Shown in pieces: positions 49,082 to 61,771 of a stretch of 64,000 nucleotides of DNA. The notes below the pieces were generated by a model, which had not been told where the DNA came from, did not search any database, and was given only the letters and a program-made list of their open reading frames with translations. The stretch covers positions 342,828 through 406,827 of the forward strand of contig NW_002060977.1 in the NCBI RefSeq assembly GCF_000150275.1, given 5' to 3'. The translations under genes and the position numbers were made by a program. The stretch comes from Trichoplax adhaerens. Taxonomy: Eukaryota; Placozoa; Uniplacotomia; Trichoplacea; Trichoplacidae. The first letter of the stretch is position 1, and each line of letters begins with the position of its first letter.

Positions 49082-49733
49082 ATGCTGAAAATAAAATTAT
49101 TTAAAGTTCTCTATTGGCTAACGACCTATTCTCTAATTTCATGCTTGGAGATAGAAGTTATAGAATATGATACTTTAAATTGCCAAGAAGTTCGCACATT
49201 TGTTTCACAGTCATGGAATCTATGCAAGTTAACTGGCTTTACAAAGTATCAGTTAAAGTACAATTATATCTGTAAAGCGGAAAATCCGCTTCATATTAAA
49301 CCCGAAGATGAAAAGAGAAGTGTCGCAGGTATGGCTTATACCAGTCGGTACTTTCATTTCAATTTTAAGCTTGGAATAATATATAACTCTAACTTTCGTA
49401 ACTATCTCATAGTAAATAGGACACCAAACTTCTAACTTAGATAACTATTTTACACTACTCCAATTTTATATTCAATTATTTGTAGGCATGCCTGAGGAGC
49501 TTACGGTGTCTAGAAAAGAATCTAACCAATTCTTACAACACACTGAATCAAAACGCCAACTATCCAGTGAGTTTTATCCTGTTTACACATCATGCTGCGA
49601 CTCTGGTAGAAACGAAACCCATACGGAATGTAACGTTATAGATATTATGGTTGGCTGCAATGATGAAGTTAATTTTGAGTTTACCAGTACAGGTGCCTGC
49701 GAAATGACTAAAGAAATGAATAGCTTGAAATAA
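49082..49733 (+). CDS. secreted cysteine-rich prepropeptide 1, insulin/relaxin-like layout (two exons, complete)
   Basis: Exon 1 is 49082-49328 and exon 2 is 49486-49733, with a 157-bp phase-1 intron (GCAG|gtatgg ... ttgtag|GC); 164 residues. A signal peptide opens the protein (MLKIKLFKVLYWLTTYSLIS). The first domain has C34, C48 and C64 (C-x13-C-x15-C), then KR (78-79) just before the intron. Exon 2 has a second KR (105-106) followed by YTSCCDSG...C131...C140...C154 (CC-x10-C-x8-C-x13-C). Signal - Cys domain - basic site - phase-1 intron - KR - CC domain is the precursor layout of the insulin/relaxin superfamily, whose C-peptide intron is also phase 1. The spacings differ from classical insulin (C-x11-C; CC-x3-C-x8-C) and eight Cys suggest four disulfides, so the family call is an inference. 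The start at 49082 is chosen over ATG 49019 because it begins the signal peptide and matches the paralogue at 61772. Confidence 0.72.
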
Positions 49734-52700
49734 AATTTATCCTGTTTGCGACTGATAATCTATATAAAAGCTAAACTAAAATCGATTTCATTTCTATTAT
49801 TATTGCATTCACAAACGTAATTTTGAGATCACGTATCCTAAGAATTTTACAATTTATTCATATACTCGTTTAAGGCTCTAATGGCAATTATTTTCTCATC
49901 TTTGGTATCTATAATGATCCAGTGACGTATACATATATCGATTAGTAACGATTATTAAATCGTTTATCTCTTTACGAATCGCGGACTACTTATTTAAAAT
50001 ATTGTGTTTAAACGTTATATGGTAGTCACATTTCTAGATGTTGTGTTTGGGTAAAATTTATGACCACCACTAGATGTATAAAATAGTGACTTGTTCATAA
50101 CATTACTATAGTATATCAATATAATTGCAGTTATATTACAGTATTAAGATCTCAAATTTCTTTAAAGTGCTACGTACATCAAGCATTTACAAAGAATTTA
50201 AAGCTTTGGTAGGCCTATGGATCTAGAATAAATACTATTCTCTTATATAGAATTGTATCTGGAACCAAAATATCATGTAATTAAGAATAATGTTACCAGA
50301 AAGGTTGTGTCCAATTATAATTGCTTATTTCCATATTCATTGGTCGTAATATTCTTACGTTTGTCTCAAAAGAATTGACTATTATAAATAAAGAAATTCT
50401 ATCTATTCAATGCTTTGACTTCGCTACTAAGTACTTTCGCAACTCATAGTCTGAAAAATTCTAGCTTTTAAATACGACAAAAATTTCATACTGAATCTGT
50501 TATATTCTGATTTCGGTATTGCGCTTTTAGTGTTCGAAATACAGAATAAGATCAAATTTAATGGCCAAAATCATATCACCTTTAAGTCGTTCTTAAGACT
50601 ATAAAGTTATATACGATAGTAAGATTTAATGATCATTTTTGCCTCTAGTCAACTACAAACATTAAATGAAAAGATTTTTAATGATACCAGCTTTCCTAAG
50701 TAAGGTCAGCAATTACTCAGTAAATTCTAGTTGCCACGGCCATGGTTGTCAATGTAATCGGGTATTGTTTAATATATTTTGCATCTTAAATACGAGTATA
50801 CAAATGAAGTGATCTGTAGTACTGACATAAATTATGCATTTTGTTTACTAAAATTTTCCGTGTATTACTCTTAAATTAATTACAGACCACGTCATTCCTT
50901 TCTCAGGAAAGAAATTTGCTTGCAAATAAAAGATATAATAGATCTATAATTTACGAATATTGCTTCATAGTACTTGTAGTTACAAAATAAGAAGAATGTA
51001 ATTATAAGCATTTACTACTATGGTATTATTCCTTTACTTTTAGTATTCAAGAAAATAGTATAGCAATATTTAGCGTTATCGATTACGGTTATATTGATCA
51101 TATAAATTATAGCTATTGCGTGCTCTGTTCATCACAAGAGCCCGTAGCTATGGTATGTAACTAATGTTTGCGGTAGCTACCAGAACATGACTGTTAAATG
51201 GTTTTCGCTCCGTTATCATCCGAGCTTGAAATATGTACAAAAGTATGCCGACAATTAGCTGATTGATATTGTACGTAATTAGGTATGTAGATTTTTCAAA
51301 TCACTTAATTTCTATGGCAAGATACCAAAAAATCGATTAATAGCTTGTGTCTAGAGCAGTTACGGAACTAAAATAAGCTTACTAAACATGATATCATATC
51401 ATTATTATCGAGTTACTCTATTTCCCGCTGACATTTAATAAAGTAAAGTTGCAGTCATAACAGTAAATTTATAACTTTCCCAACCTAAAATTATAAGTGT
51501 CGACAATGTCGCTAACGGAATCGATGTTATAAAGAGTATTACTTTTGTTAAAATTTTATGTATTAACTAGCTTCAATACGCAAGCCTTAAATTCTATCGT
51601 CTAATATTTTTGAGATGTATTCTAGTAGAAGTAACATACGAGTAAAATGTAAATTAATTGTGGCACACCAGTTTTAATCAAGACATGAATTTCAGCTATT
51701 GTTTGAGTCTGTACAACAATCTATTAATAGCAATTTTTCATCAGCTTACGAATACAAACCATGATAGCATTTTAATACTGTTACATTAACGAAGAAATAT
51801 CCAAATCTAAACTTATATAGAGGAGAACATCGGCTCTTTTAGGATTATAAGTCTTAAAGATAAGAATGAATTAGATTAAATTCTGAATAATTGCAATCGC
51901 TCCATAATTAGTTATTAGAGGCTACTGTAGTTTATTTCATTGGTAGAATAAAAAGAAAACAAAGTCATAAATTATTGATTGCGCTTAATAAAATCGTTAT
52001 CATGTATAAAACATAAAGACCGACGTGGTAATTAACGTACAGCACAATAACGCTTTACACAGCCATGATCACCGATGGAGTACATTGATGGCAGTATTTA
52101 TTCCAATAGGAGAAATAATTAATGTATTAGTTCAATTGCGTAAATTTCACTGGAGTAAAATGTGAGCTATAAATAGCTTTTCTCTATTTTAAGCTTCCTT
52201 ATTTAAATTACCAATATAATTGTTGTAGCCATTGTGATTATCTATCTGACTTCAACTGTAATCCTCGTTTTTATAGCTATTTGTCATTCACTTAGATTTA
52301 CGGCCGGAATTTGGTCGATGTAGAGATCAAAAATTTGATTACATATGGTAAAACAATCTGCTTGATACTGAAACCTTTAAATTTTTGCTAAAAGCTAGAC
52401 TGAGTAATTTTTGCCTCATGCCTGCACAAATATCAACACTGTATGACTATAATACGTATCAAATACTATTTTATTGCAATCGCAATCATTCTTTATTTTG
52501 TTTCTACATATTCGTACATCAGTAATTCTCATAATCAGAGTTAAGAAGAGAGAACAATTTGTGAAGATCAATTTTGATTTTGATTTTTACTGTGATATGA
52601 GGCTTCCTTCATTGCTTATCTGCATGCAGTAGCTATAACGGTATAATCTCAAGCGAAAGGGCAATTAGCTTTTGCTTACGAATTTTATAAAATTTGAGTT

Positions 52701-53074
52701 GTAAAATTTATTCAAATAAAAGCTGCTAAATTCTATCGTTAATAACTGACAATTTACGCTATTTAAAGAGATTAGCATAGTATTTATACATACCATGCTG
52801 ATACATAAGGTGTATAAAATTCATTTAAAGAATGTAATTTACGTGACTAAACTTTGTTTCTGTAAAATTGTTGCGACAGATGTTACTGATTATCGTTGAT
52901 TTGGCAAGTTTTAATACGGTAAATCGCTTTTTCCACTCCGAATGCGAAACTATTTCTTATAGAAAGATGTTAAATTGTACTGTATACACTTTTCAGTAAT
53001 GTTCTTCCTATATTATCGTTACAAATCTAAATTTGTAGCAAGGAAAAGTTAAACTACTCAAAAAAACTAAGACT
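49734..53074. other. intergenic, one doubtful small frame
   Basis: No multi-exon gene recognised. At 50666-50812 a 48-codon plus-strand frame starts MKRFLMIPAFLS and contains SSCHGHGCQCNR. It resembles a tiny secreted Cys-rich peptide but is short enough to occur by chance. Confidence 0.3.
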
Positions 53075-53209
53075 ATGAGCCTACTGTCAGGTTTATCCTC
53101 CCTGGCATTTACTTATGGTACGACTCTGTATACTAACGATTTCCTATCATCAGGAGGAATGGTAATCACTATTCACTCTTTAAATAAAACTGAATCCAAA
53201 CTTTATTGA
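53075..53209 (+). pseudogene. ABC-transporter (ABCB-like) transmembrane fragment
   Basis: A 44-codon frame reads MSLLSGLSSLAFTYGTTLYT then NDFLSSGGMVITIHSLNK. The G-L-S-S-L...A-F-x-Y-G-T-T-L...S-x-G-x-x-V/I-x-x-x-x-x-L pattern resembles the end of the transmembrane domain of ABCB (P-glycoprotein) exporters, where a few more residues usually lie before A-F-x-Y-G. A possible donor (GGAATG|gtaatc) lies inside the frame. No Walker A, signature or Walker B motif was found downstream, so this is probably a dead or isolated fragment. It may alternatively be one exon of a larger gene. Confidence 0.35.
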
Positions 53210-53550
53210 AAAGCCAGTCAGTTTATAGTCAATTTACGTAATCATTAGTTATCAGTACTAAGACAATGTTATAAAACTATCCGTTTATCTATAAAAGAAT
53301 ATGTAATGTCATTGATAACGGTATTTTTAACAAATACCAAATTATATTATCTGGCGAAAAGAAGATAAGCATTAGTTAGTGAAAGTTTCTTCACACAAGT
53401 ATGGATCCGAATGCAAGCAGTTGCAGTAATTTCACGATGCTTTTGATACAGTATTCTAATCTGTTTTATTAGATACATATGCTTCTATATTGCTATTTAG
53501 TTTATATTTTTTGCTATGATTTGACTGTTAGCTCTCTTGATTCAAGATAA

Positions 53551-54023
53551 ATACCAGGTTCTCATTTTTTGTCTGGTCCTGGTGTATATTGTGCTTCATA
53601 TATCACTATGGAACCCTACACCGTAAGAAATTCGTAAAAACGGCAGATGCTGGTGCCATCTTTCATGCTAAATGTTCTTATTCAGAAATAAATGGAGACG
53701 TAATCGAGATCAAAATAGCCTGCATTCCTGCATTGATTCTACTACTATTTACAATTTTTCAGTTAAATAAACGCGTATATTTACTAAAGGAAGCAAGTAA
53801 ACCCAACAACTACAAGATTCGCTTGGTTTACGTGTTGAAACTACTCAATACCAGTACTTTATTATTCACTTACAGCTTGTATTCTATTAGCAGCAGAGAC
53901 GTACGTATATTCCGAATTATTAATTCATCCCCACGACAATCATATCAAAAATATTTATCAATCCGAGATATTACAAAAACATTGACGTTAGCGATAACAG
54001 CAACTTATTTCCTCGTCAAATAA
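53551..54023 (+). CDS. putative membrane protein exon, unrecognised
   Basis: An open frame of about 157 codons starts after an acceptor-like ataccag and ends in TAA. Hydrophobic stretches include FFVWSWCILCFIY, IACIPALILLLFTIF and VYVLKLLNTSTLLFTYSLY, so several membrane helices are likely. The helix-loop pattern (IKIACIPALILLLF, then a basic loop) faintly resembles the N-terminal membrane domain of ABCC transporters, but the match is weak. No ATG opens the frame, so if real it begins by splicing. Such a long open stretch is unusual in this AT-rich DNA. Confidence 0.35.
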
Positions 54024-54064
54024 TTGTATAGTGTGATAGAGAGCGATAATAATCTGATCAATAA

Positions 54065-54345
54065 AACTAGTATACCCGGGCTCACATGAATATGCCTCTG
54101 AATCTTCTGATATTTTGCACTGCAATGATAATACAACCGTAAAGTACGCGTACTTACTTCAATTATTACGGTTTGATCGGAAGAAAAGCTTCAGGATAAA
54201 CGATATTTTGTTACTTTCGGCTACACATAGCTACTTGACATGCACCAGTGAGCTACTACCAATAAAAAATACGGTAATTCGACTTACAACTTCCGTCAAT
54301 ACCGATGGTACTATAAAGCACAAGATTGCAAGATTAGCATGTTAA
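54065..54345 (+). CDS. putative exon or remnant, unrecognised
   Basis: A plus-strand frame open for about 93 codons, in a different frame from the preceding stretch: VYPGSHEYASESSDILHCND, then TTVKYAYLLQLLRFDRKKSF and RINDILLL, ending in TAA. The LLRFDRKKSFRINDILLL phrase is vaguely like the loop between later helices of ABCC N-terminal domains. With 53551-54023 it may form a decayed membrane-protein gene. A small 30-bp candidate exon follows (54385-54414, QQLTKFYLVM, bounded by aaaatccag and gtaagt). Confidence 0.25.
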
Positions 54346-54709
54346 TAGTAATACACACTAATTACTATTAATTAAAATCCAGCAGCAATTGACTAAATTC
54401 TATTTAGTGATGGTAAGTACACTTATATCATCAAAATTTTAGCGAAAATTTTGAATTATTCTTATCATATGACCAGTAATCAGCTGTCACACTTCTAAAA
54501 TGTAAAAGCTGTTTTCGGACAAAGATGATTCTTCACGTATAGCTATAAGCATTTCTAATATTTAACGGGGTACATCATTTATAGGCTCTATTTTGGTTAT
54601 TTTCACTTTTGAAAAGCGAATTCATTATAACATTAAAGCGATTAGTTATGTACTATTTGTAAATCCCATATTTGACAGTAAGAAAAAGCGCTATAATCCT
54701 GTAAAGGAT

Positions 54710-55340
54710 TGTTACAGTATTATATACTGTATTAGAGTAGAAATATCTATGCTAGGATAATTCATGTTAGACTATCCTTATTTAGTTAACTTCTAATTTG
54801 GATATACTGTGTTTTAATATAGCATTGACTTTTTATGACAGTGACACTTATACACATGCTGAAATTAATAGTTATAATTGGGAATGCAAATCATCTACTT
54901 ACAGTTCGAATCATTGTGATTGTAATTTACTTATGGTAGACTGTAAATTATCATAAAAATGTTCCGTGATAGGACATATCGTAATCTGACTATTCTGTAT
55001 TAGTCATTACATGTCTATGTTCGTTAATACAGTTGTCTGCATTAAGGGAGCAGTAGCTATAAGTAATATCTAATTCAGTAAATGATTCCAATGTTAATTG
55101 TATTAACTATGACTCATGAACTATTAAGGAATAGTATATAAATGCAGTATATCGTGAAATAAAGTGAATTCTCAAACTTAGTGTTTAACGCAAAATACGA
55201 TGCGTCTAAGTCTTTGCGTAGTCTGCTAGTAGAGCAAAAGTGTTTGTGATAGTGCAGATATCGTTCCTTGATACGTGGTTCAAGGAATTGACTTATTGAT
55301 CGTATATTAAGTTATCTTGTTGCAAAACTTTTTTGTGACA
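54710..55340 (+). mobile_element. transposon family A, full-length copy
   Basis: 631 bp, starting tgttacagtattatatactg and ending gcaaaacttttttgtgaca, with a perfect 5-bp target duplication AGGAT (54705-54709 and 55341-55345). It is close in sequence to 27101-27733 in the same orientation. Confidence 0.92.
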
Positions 55341-55345
55341 AGGAT

Positions 55346-58300
55346 TAATAATTCACTTAAACTATTAGTCGTCACTAGTTTGACAAAAACTAGTTGCTTA
55401 ATTAACTAAGATTAAAATATAATATTATAAAATTCTACATATAGTGTTCTAATCTAACAAGCTAAAAAATTTATAATAACGTTGCTAATAATTTATTTTA
55501 TAGACTTCATTTAGGTACTGTAGACTTATTTTAGGACAAATCCAATACTGAATGGAAATTCCTATTTTGGCGCTGCCTTAGTTTTACGAGAGTTAAGATA
55601 TGAGCTATCACAGTGACATCAGATTTCGGAAAATGGATCTAGTCTAGTACCGGATATTATTCGACTTTATTATTATTACAGCACACATTGAAAGTGCATG
55701 ATTAATAAGCTGTATTAGAAAACCTATTGATATTATGCTACAAAAGCTAGAATAATTTAATCTAAGTTATTGAATGAAAGAATAAAATGATGCACCGGTA
55801 ATCCTTCATTTTAACATCACAATGAATCAATTACAAGTATTTAAGTTGATATTGTCATTTACCGTAAAAATAATGAGAAAATTGAATAAATTTTCGTACC
55901 TATGTATCGTACCTTATTCCGTAATCATTATTTTAATAGATACTTTTATTAGGTGTTCGAGTGCTAAGTGGAAAGGGCGAATTGTGATCCAAAGATGAGA
56001 TATACGAGTATACACATCATATGGGTGCGTATATGATTTTTATCTATGTGCTACCCATCTACTGGGCTAATATAATAATATTTTTTGTTATATCGAATAG
56101 CAGATAATCATCAAAAGTCAATAACTAGTGAGATATTTTAAAAACATCTGTATTTGCGGTGTTAATTATTTAGGAACAAATTGTTTATTTGTTTAAAAAA
56201 ATTGCTGAAATCATTATTATTGCATTAAGCCCTGATACATTCAAATTTATGTTGTTGTACTAAACATTGAGATGTATCAGTAATTGTAATTTGGCAGGCT
56301 TAAAATAAGGTAATATGTGATCGCAAATGTTTCAGTCAAGGTAATCAATCAGAATTGTATCAGAATCAAAAATTACATCTAAAAAGTTAGTTATGTTCAA
56401 GAGTAGGACTTTCCGTCAATTTGACCATCTCACCAACTACTTTACTCTATGACTAATACAATTGTACTTAGACTCTCTTTCTTAGAGAAGGTAATCATTT
56501 TTTATCTAGTAATGGAATTACGCATGTTTATGATGGTTCAAATATTGTGATTGGTATATAATTAAATAAAATACTAACTCCAGAAAATGCTCTATGATTT
56601 CAACATGGCTTGATCAAGGAATACTCTCAAATTTCCTTTCCCTAAAAAAGATAGGGGAAGAAATGATGTAGAATAGTTTCGTTATAATTTACGCCAAAAT
56701 GTGCCAGTTGTTCGATTGCTATCAACCGTAGAAGTAAAAGATCTCATTAGATTCAGAAAGGATGTTCTATAAATATGATTTAACCATCATAATGCACATT
56801 ATTCTAAATAGGAAGGAGAAGTTCGTAAGGCATCCAAACATTTTGCCAATATCTATCAATAATCTGGTCAAAGATTGAACCTTACTTAGTGTAGTTATTT
56901 TAGAGACATTTTTCGTTTAGGCAATAAAAGAGCAAATTTAAAGGATAACCATATGGTTGTATAGAAATTGAATAAAATATCAAAGACTTACCCTTTGCCG
57001 GTTGTAATATTACATTTAAAAGAATTCAAGATATATTATTAAATTCAATTAAAATGAAATAACAGATCCAGTATTATTTTTTTATCTGAGGCCTAATATC
57101 AACTTCAATTATTCGGCAAATTAATATAGCTTCATAATTATCATTACAGGCGGAGCGCAATATTGAAAGCAATACATAATCCATTTTCAAGCACTTGTTA
57201 TTAGGCTCATTTCAAACATATAACCTAACTTCGAGATATCATCGAGGAGGACAACCTGATTGGGCTACAGTAAAATGTTACTGATATTGTCATTGATTTC
57301 AAAATAAATACTGCATGATTTCATATTCAATTCTACTAGACCGAAGCGGCCCACTAAGTAGGATCGCACAAGACCTAAAATATTTCTAATAGCGATACAA
57401 GGTACTATTTTGACGAAGATATTTCTTTAGCAGGTGTCTTTGAGCAATTAATATAATTAACGAGGAAACTTTATTTGTTATAGCTAAATGATTTTGATTT
57501 TTTGTATATCATTACATCTTAGCTTGAGGTATTGCTAAAAGATTATCAAGTAGTATATAGGAACAAGTTAATTAGAGAAGGTGATTAATAGCTTAAAATT
57601 TATTAAAAAGACTAACATACTAAAATAAAACTTTCCCGTAAATTCCGTATAGGAAAATCTACAAACGTTGCATCGCAAATTAATATTATTGAAATAATTT
57701 AACCTAGACTATAAACATGTTTAATAACTTTCTCATCAGTTTATTACGCAAAAACTACTTTTTGTTCTATTACCTAAATAATATCACGTCAGTTAAAATC
57801 AATATTTTGCTGAACCTACTATCTTAAGTTTGTATTGAAGGTAGTAACAATGATGAAAGCAACAAATTTGAACCATTAACTTCTTGATTTTCGAAGCATC
57901 TACTGAAACCAGGATATATAAACACATTAAACTCTTTTTAATCTATATTAACGTTTAAAATGTCATAGCCGCCGTTAAGTTACCATATGTCATATGGTTA
58001 CCTTCGCAAGTTCGAACTCATATGCATCATTTAATCCATGGTATGGCTTAATTTCCATTTAAAAACTGCTCCAAATATCACGATTTTAAATACTTATAAC
58101 AGGAATGATGAAAGGATCTAAAATAAGTCTGAAATATTAGTTAAGTTCGTATTATTAAAATTCCGGATCATATTTTCAAGATCTATCACAAAACTGATTA
58201 GCTACAAAGTAATATAATTTACGATCTATATGATATTATGCTTCCTGAATTGTATTTCAGGGGAAAAAATACGTATGCTTTTATTAGGGATATTACTACT

Positions 58301-58727
58301 CCAACAGACAGAGCTTAAACACATCGTGTTCCACGTGGTTAACGTAAATTTTCAAGAACTCTTAAAAATTCTCTTTATTGAACTATATACCACAATTTAC
58401 ATTTCTTCTATCGTAGTTAAAGAGTCTTAGAACAGTTAGCGCTGAAACCTTCCTATAAATTAGATGGTGATCTAAGGTACGGATCACCACATAATGAAGA
58501 CAAAGATATTTACGAATATAGTTATCTAATGACGGATACATGATAGTCGAATTATACTATAACGATTACAAATTGCATCAAAATTATATTATAATGACAA
58601 CTGTTTCTTTCCATCAAACACATGCAATTTAATCCACGTAAGGCATATACTCGGAGATTTACGTCTACTGTACATATACGTGTTATCGTTAAATATATTT
58701 AACGTCTTGCATGAGAACTAATTTATC
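55346..58727. other. intergenic, no gene seen
   Basis: About 3.4 kb of AT-rich DNA. The only long frame (58230-58430) crosses an acceptor-like ttgtatttcag and has no recognisable content. Confidence 0.35.
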
Positions 58728-58990
58728 TGCCGATGCGGGAAATTCTCGGGGTTCTCCGACTAATGTCCTAATTGTACTACTTCTACGCAAATAATCAATA
58801 CCTGACCGATATCTGTAAGTCCTAGGCTACTCTCTATTTGAGACCAATTAATGATCCAAAACAACGTTGAATATTATTTGACCTTATGGTCTAACTGAGA
58901 CAATATAGATCACGATGGATCTCACTGCTGAACGTAGCTAAATCAAACAGCGCACACGATGGTGCTTAGACTTTTCAAGCAATTATAATT
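58728..58990 (-). repeat. dispersed repeat family D, copy 2 (inverted relative to 2075-2345)
   Basis: Reverse-complement match to 2075-2345 over about 265 bp: gatgcgggaaattctcgggg, cgactaatgtcctaattg, caatacctgaccgatatctg, aacgttgaatattatttgacc, gtctaactgagaca, ttataattacttat. Its left end (ggttctccgactaa) also resembles the transposon-end repeat at 40059-40137 read on the other strand, linking family D to that element. Confidence 0.68.
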
Positions 58991-61771
58991 ACTTATGATT
59001 GCTGATAACTTAAAATTTTTAGTATAGACCACTACAAATTAAGACATTTTGAAGTAGGTGTACGATGTCGCAATGAAGGAACGCTTACATATGATTTCGC
59101 TCGAACAAAACAATTTCAGTACTCTACCAAAATGATGCTATCTGAAATAATATCTATCATGGTATTATAATATCTTTAGTTTTGTAAAGTATAAATTTTA
59201 TAATTTTGGACATAACATGTACTTAAATAAGAATAGGACTTAAAATAGGATATTTATGTTTTTAGAAGATTTTTATGTATTTACTGATATATCGATTACT
59301 TGCTCATACCAAAATTAGTAAAACTATTATTAGAGTATTTTGATATTATGATAATGACTATATGTTTAACGGCACAGTCACCGAACGTTTATCTAGACCA
59401 GAGTTTCAGTAAAAGTGTAATAACGAAGGAAAATCTGTTTAGATATTTACTAGGGTGATGAATACTAAATTAAGAGATGAGATAGCAGTAATGATATGTT
59501 TACGTACAGACATTTACTATATAAACAGAATTTCTCTTAAAATAAAGATAACTATTGTTAACGACTTTAGCTCAAAACTTGACTTTGCGTCTTAAGTTAG
59601 CTTTTTTTTCTCGTTCCAATTACTAAGTTGTGACATATGGATATCTAAGCATACATAGTTTATTATTATGACCATCAATAATTGCTAATAAGTTTGGAAT
59701 AAAATTTGCATTAGTTTACATTTTGATGATTTAAAGTAGGCATGGATTGGTGATGTAACGGTACCACTTCTTCAAGATCATGATGAGCCGTTTAAAAGCT
59801 ACATAAGCGCGGTTTTACATTAAATTATCTTAGTAACATGCGATTCCTTTATCGTATTTAGAAGTTTTATCAGCCATACATTTATGATCGATTATTAGGA
59901 AAAATACAAGTTTATATATATATATAATGATCTAGACAGATATTAAACACATGTACATTTTTTTGCTCTGGCTCTGACTCTAAGGCAAATCAGAATCGAG
60001 ATATATATTGCAACAGAATGACACCAATTTGTAATAATATCAACTAATACAGTATTGAAGATATGTCATCATGTATAGTAATAAGTTGAATGCTTTAGCA
60101 GATTTGAAATTATCCAGCATCATTTCTAACAGCTTATTTTAAAGTAACAATCAGACATGGTCCAATATTTTCTAACTAAGATGATTAATTTATTCTAAGT
60201 TTGAATATCTATCATTAATTACAGTAAGTTAATAAGCGCAGCAGTATCGATATAGCATAGTGGTATTTACTAAGAAATGGAGAGAGTAGTCAAACTTAGC
60301 AGCCTAATGGTGTACTTATCGTTGTTTACTCAATCTAGTAAGCTATAAGTTATTGAGATTATGATCACTAAATCTAATTTGAACTTCACTATAGGGGCCA
60401 TGGAAGATTGAGTTACAGTAAACTCATAAATGTTAGCTCTATGGCAACTTCAAGGTTAAATCCGATATTACTTGGCCCTACAGTTTTCCTTATAGTATTT
60501 ACTTAATACAAGTTATCATAAGATCTTTATAGGAATGACAACGCCTTGGTAACTATTTGTAGAGTTATTTTCCATGATAGTTTATTAAACCCATTTCAGC
60601 AGCAGTAACTAGAATGTTTTAAAACTATGTTGTTTTTGGCAATTAACATTAATGGATATTTTTGTCGATAACTTTCAATAGCTTCATGACAGATTTTAAT
60701 TTAATTGATGTTATAGACTATCTACATAGTATGATACTGTATCTTTGAAGGTTGAAAATAAATATGCTGAAAACTTGATGTCGTCAATTTCTAATTTTGA
60801 AAATCTCTTCAATTCTTAATAGTGTTGAAATAAATACCGCATTTTCACCCTTTTTTTGCTCACAAAACGACGCCTATCTATAATTTGCTATTATAAAGTA
60901 CAAAATCTTTAAATTAATGCACTTGGGTTATGCGTTGAGTAGCTAATAAGCAGACTTCTTATAACCGCTAGGTCTCACCTCAATGATACAGTTGTAAACC
61001 GTGATGGTATACGCTCAATGATCGTATTAATTTCTATCTATACTCTACTTCGATCTGTCATGTTAAGAAAATATAGACAATTTTTAGCGAGCTAGTAGTT
61101 GGACTTTCGTCTTAAGACAATAGCGTTGTGTATCTCATCGAATTATCAGCTCTCAATTAATAACAGAGCTATCGCTATACAAGTATTTCAACTCATTAAC
61201 GTCGATAATAACTAATTTTTATTGATAAAGCTGTAATGAAAAAGGAAGTTTATTTTAAGCTTGGTTAATTGATGCGATAAAACAAGTACTTATCTACTGT
61301 AAACAAATGATTTATTGATCTTATTAATTCTTTCGTAATGCATCTTTTAGCATGACCCATCAAGAACGGAATGGAAGAAAAGAATTATTAAGCATATTGA
61401 ATTAATAAGAAAATAAATTCAAAATGTTCATATCTTTATTTAATAACAGCTTTGATAAAGACTTTGCCTGGTTTAATAATAAATTTTATTTTGTTTATTG
61501 ATTCTAAGATAGTATCATATAATTAATTTCGGTATTAATTATTAACTTCGCTTCTGGCAATGACAGAGAGGGGTATAAATAATCCATCAAAAATTCTTTT
61601 TAATGATATTACAGCTGTGGCTAGTTGAGCTTAGAAAGCTATTTTATCTGCCATAAGAAAATTTCTACCGTCACTTGAATCCTAAACATTCAAACTAGCT
61701 AAGAATTCATTATTCGTTTTAGGAGTTTGGTAGGCGTTATTAATCTTTCAACAAAAATTCTAAAGAGCAAC
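58991..61771. other. intergenic, upstream of peptide gene 2; nothing firm seen
   Basis: AT-rich, with an AT microsatellite near 59913-59929. A 27-codon plus-strand frame (about 59741-59823, WIGDVTVPLLQDHDEPF) follows an AG and ends in TAA, but no partner exon is visible. The promoter of the peptide gene would lie near the right edge. Confidence 0.3.

Noticed and set aside
58230-58430. Plus-strand 66-residue frame
   Set aside because: Starts in an apparent intron, crosses an acceptor-like site and has no recognisable content.
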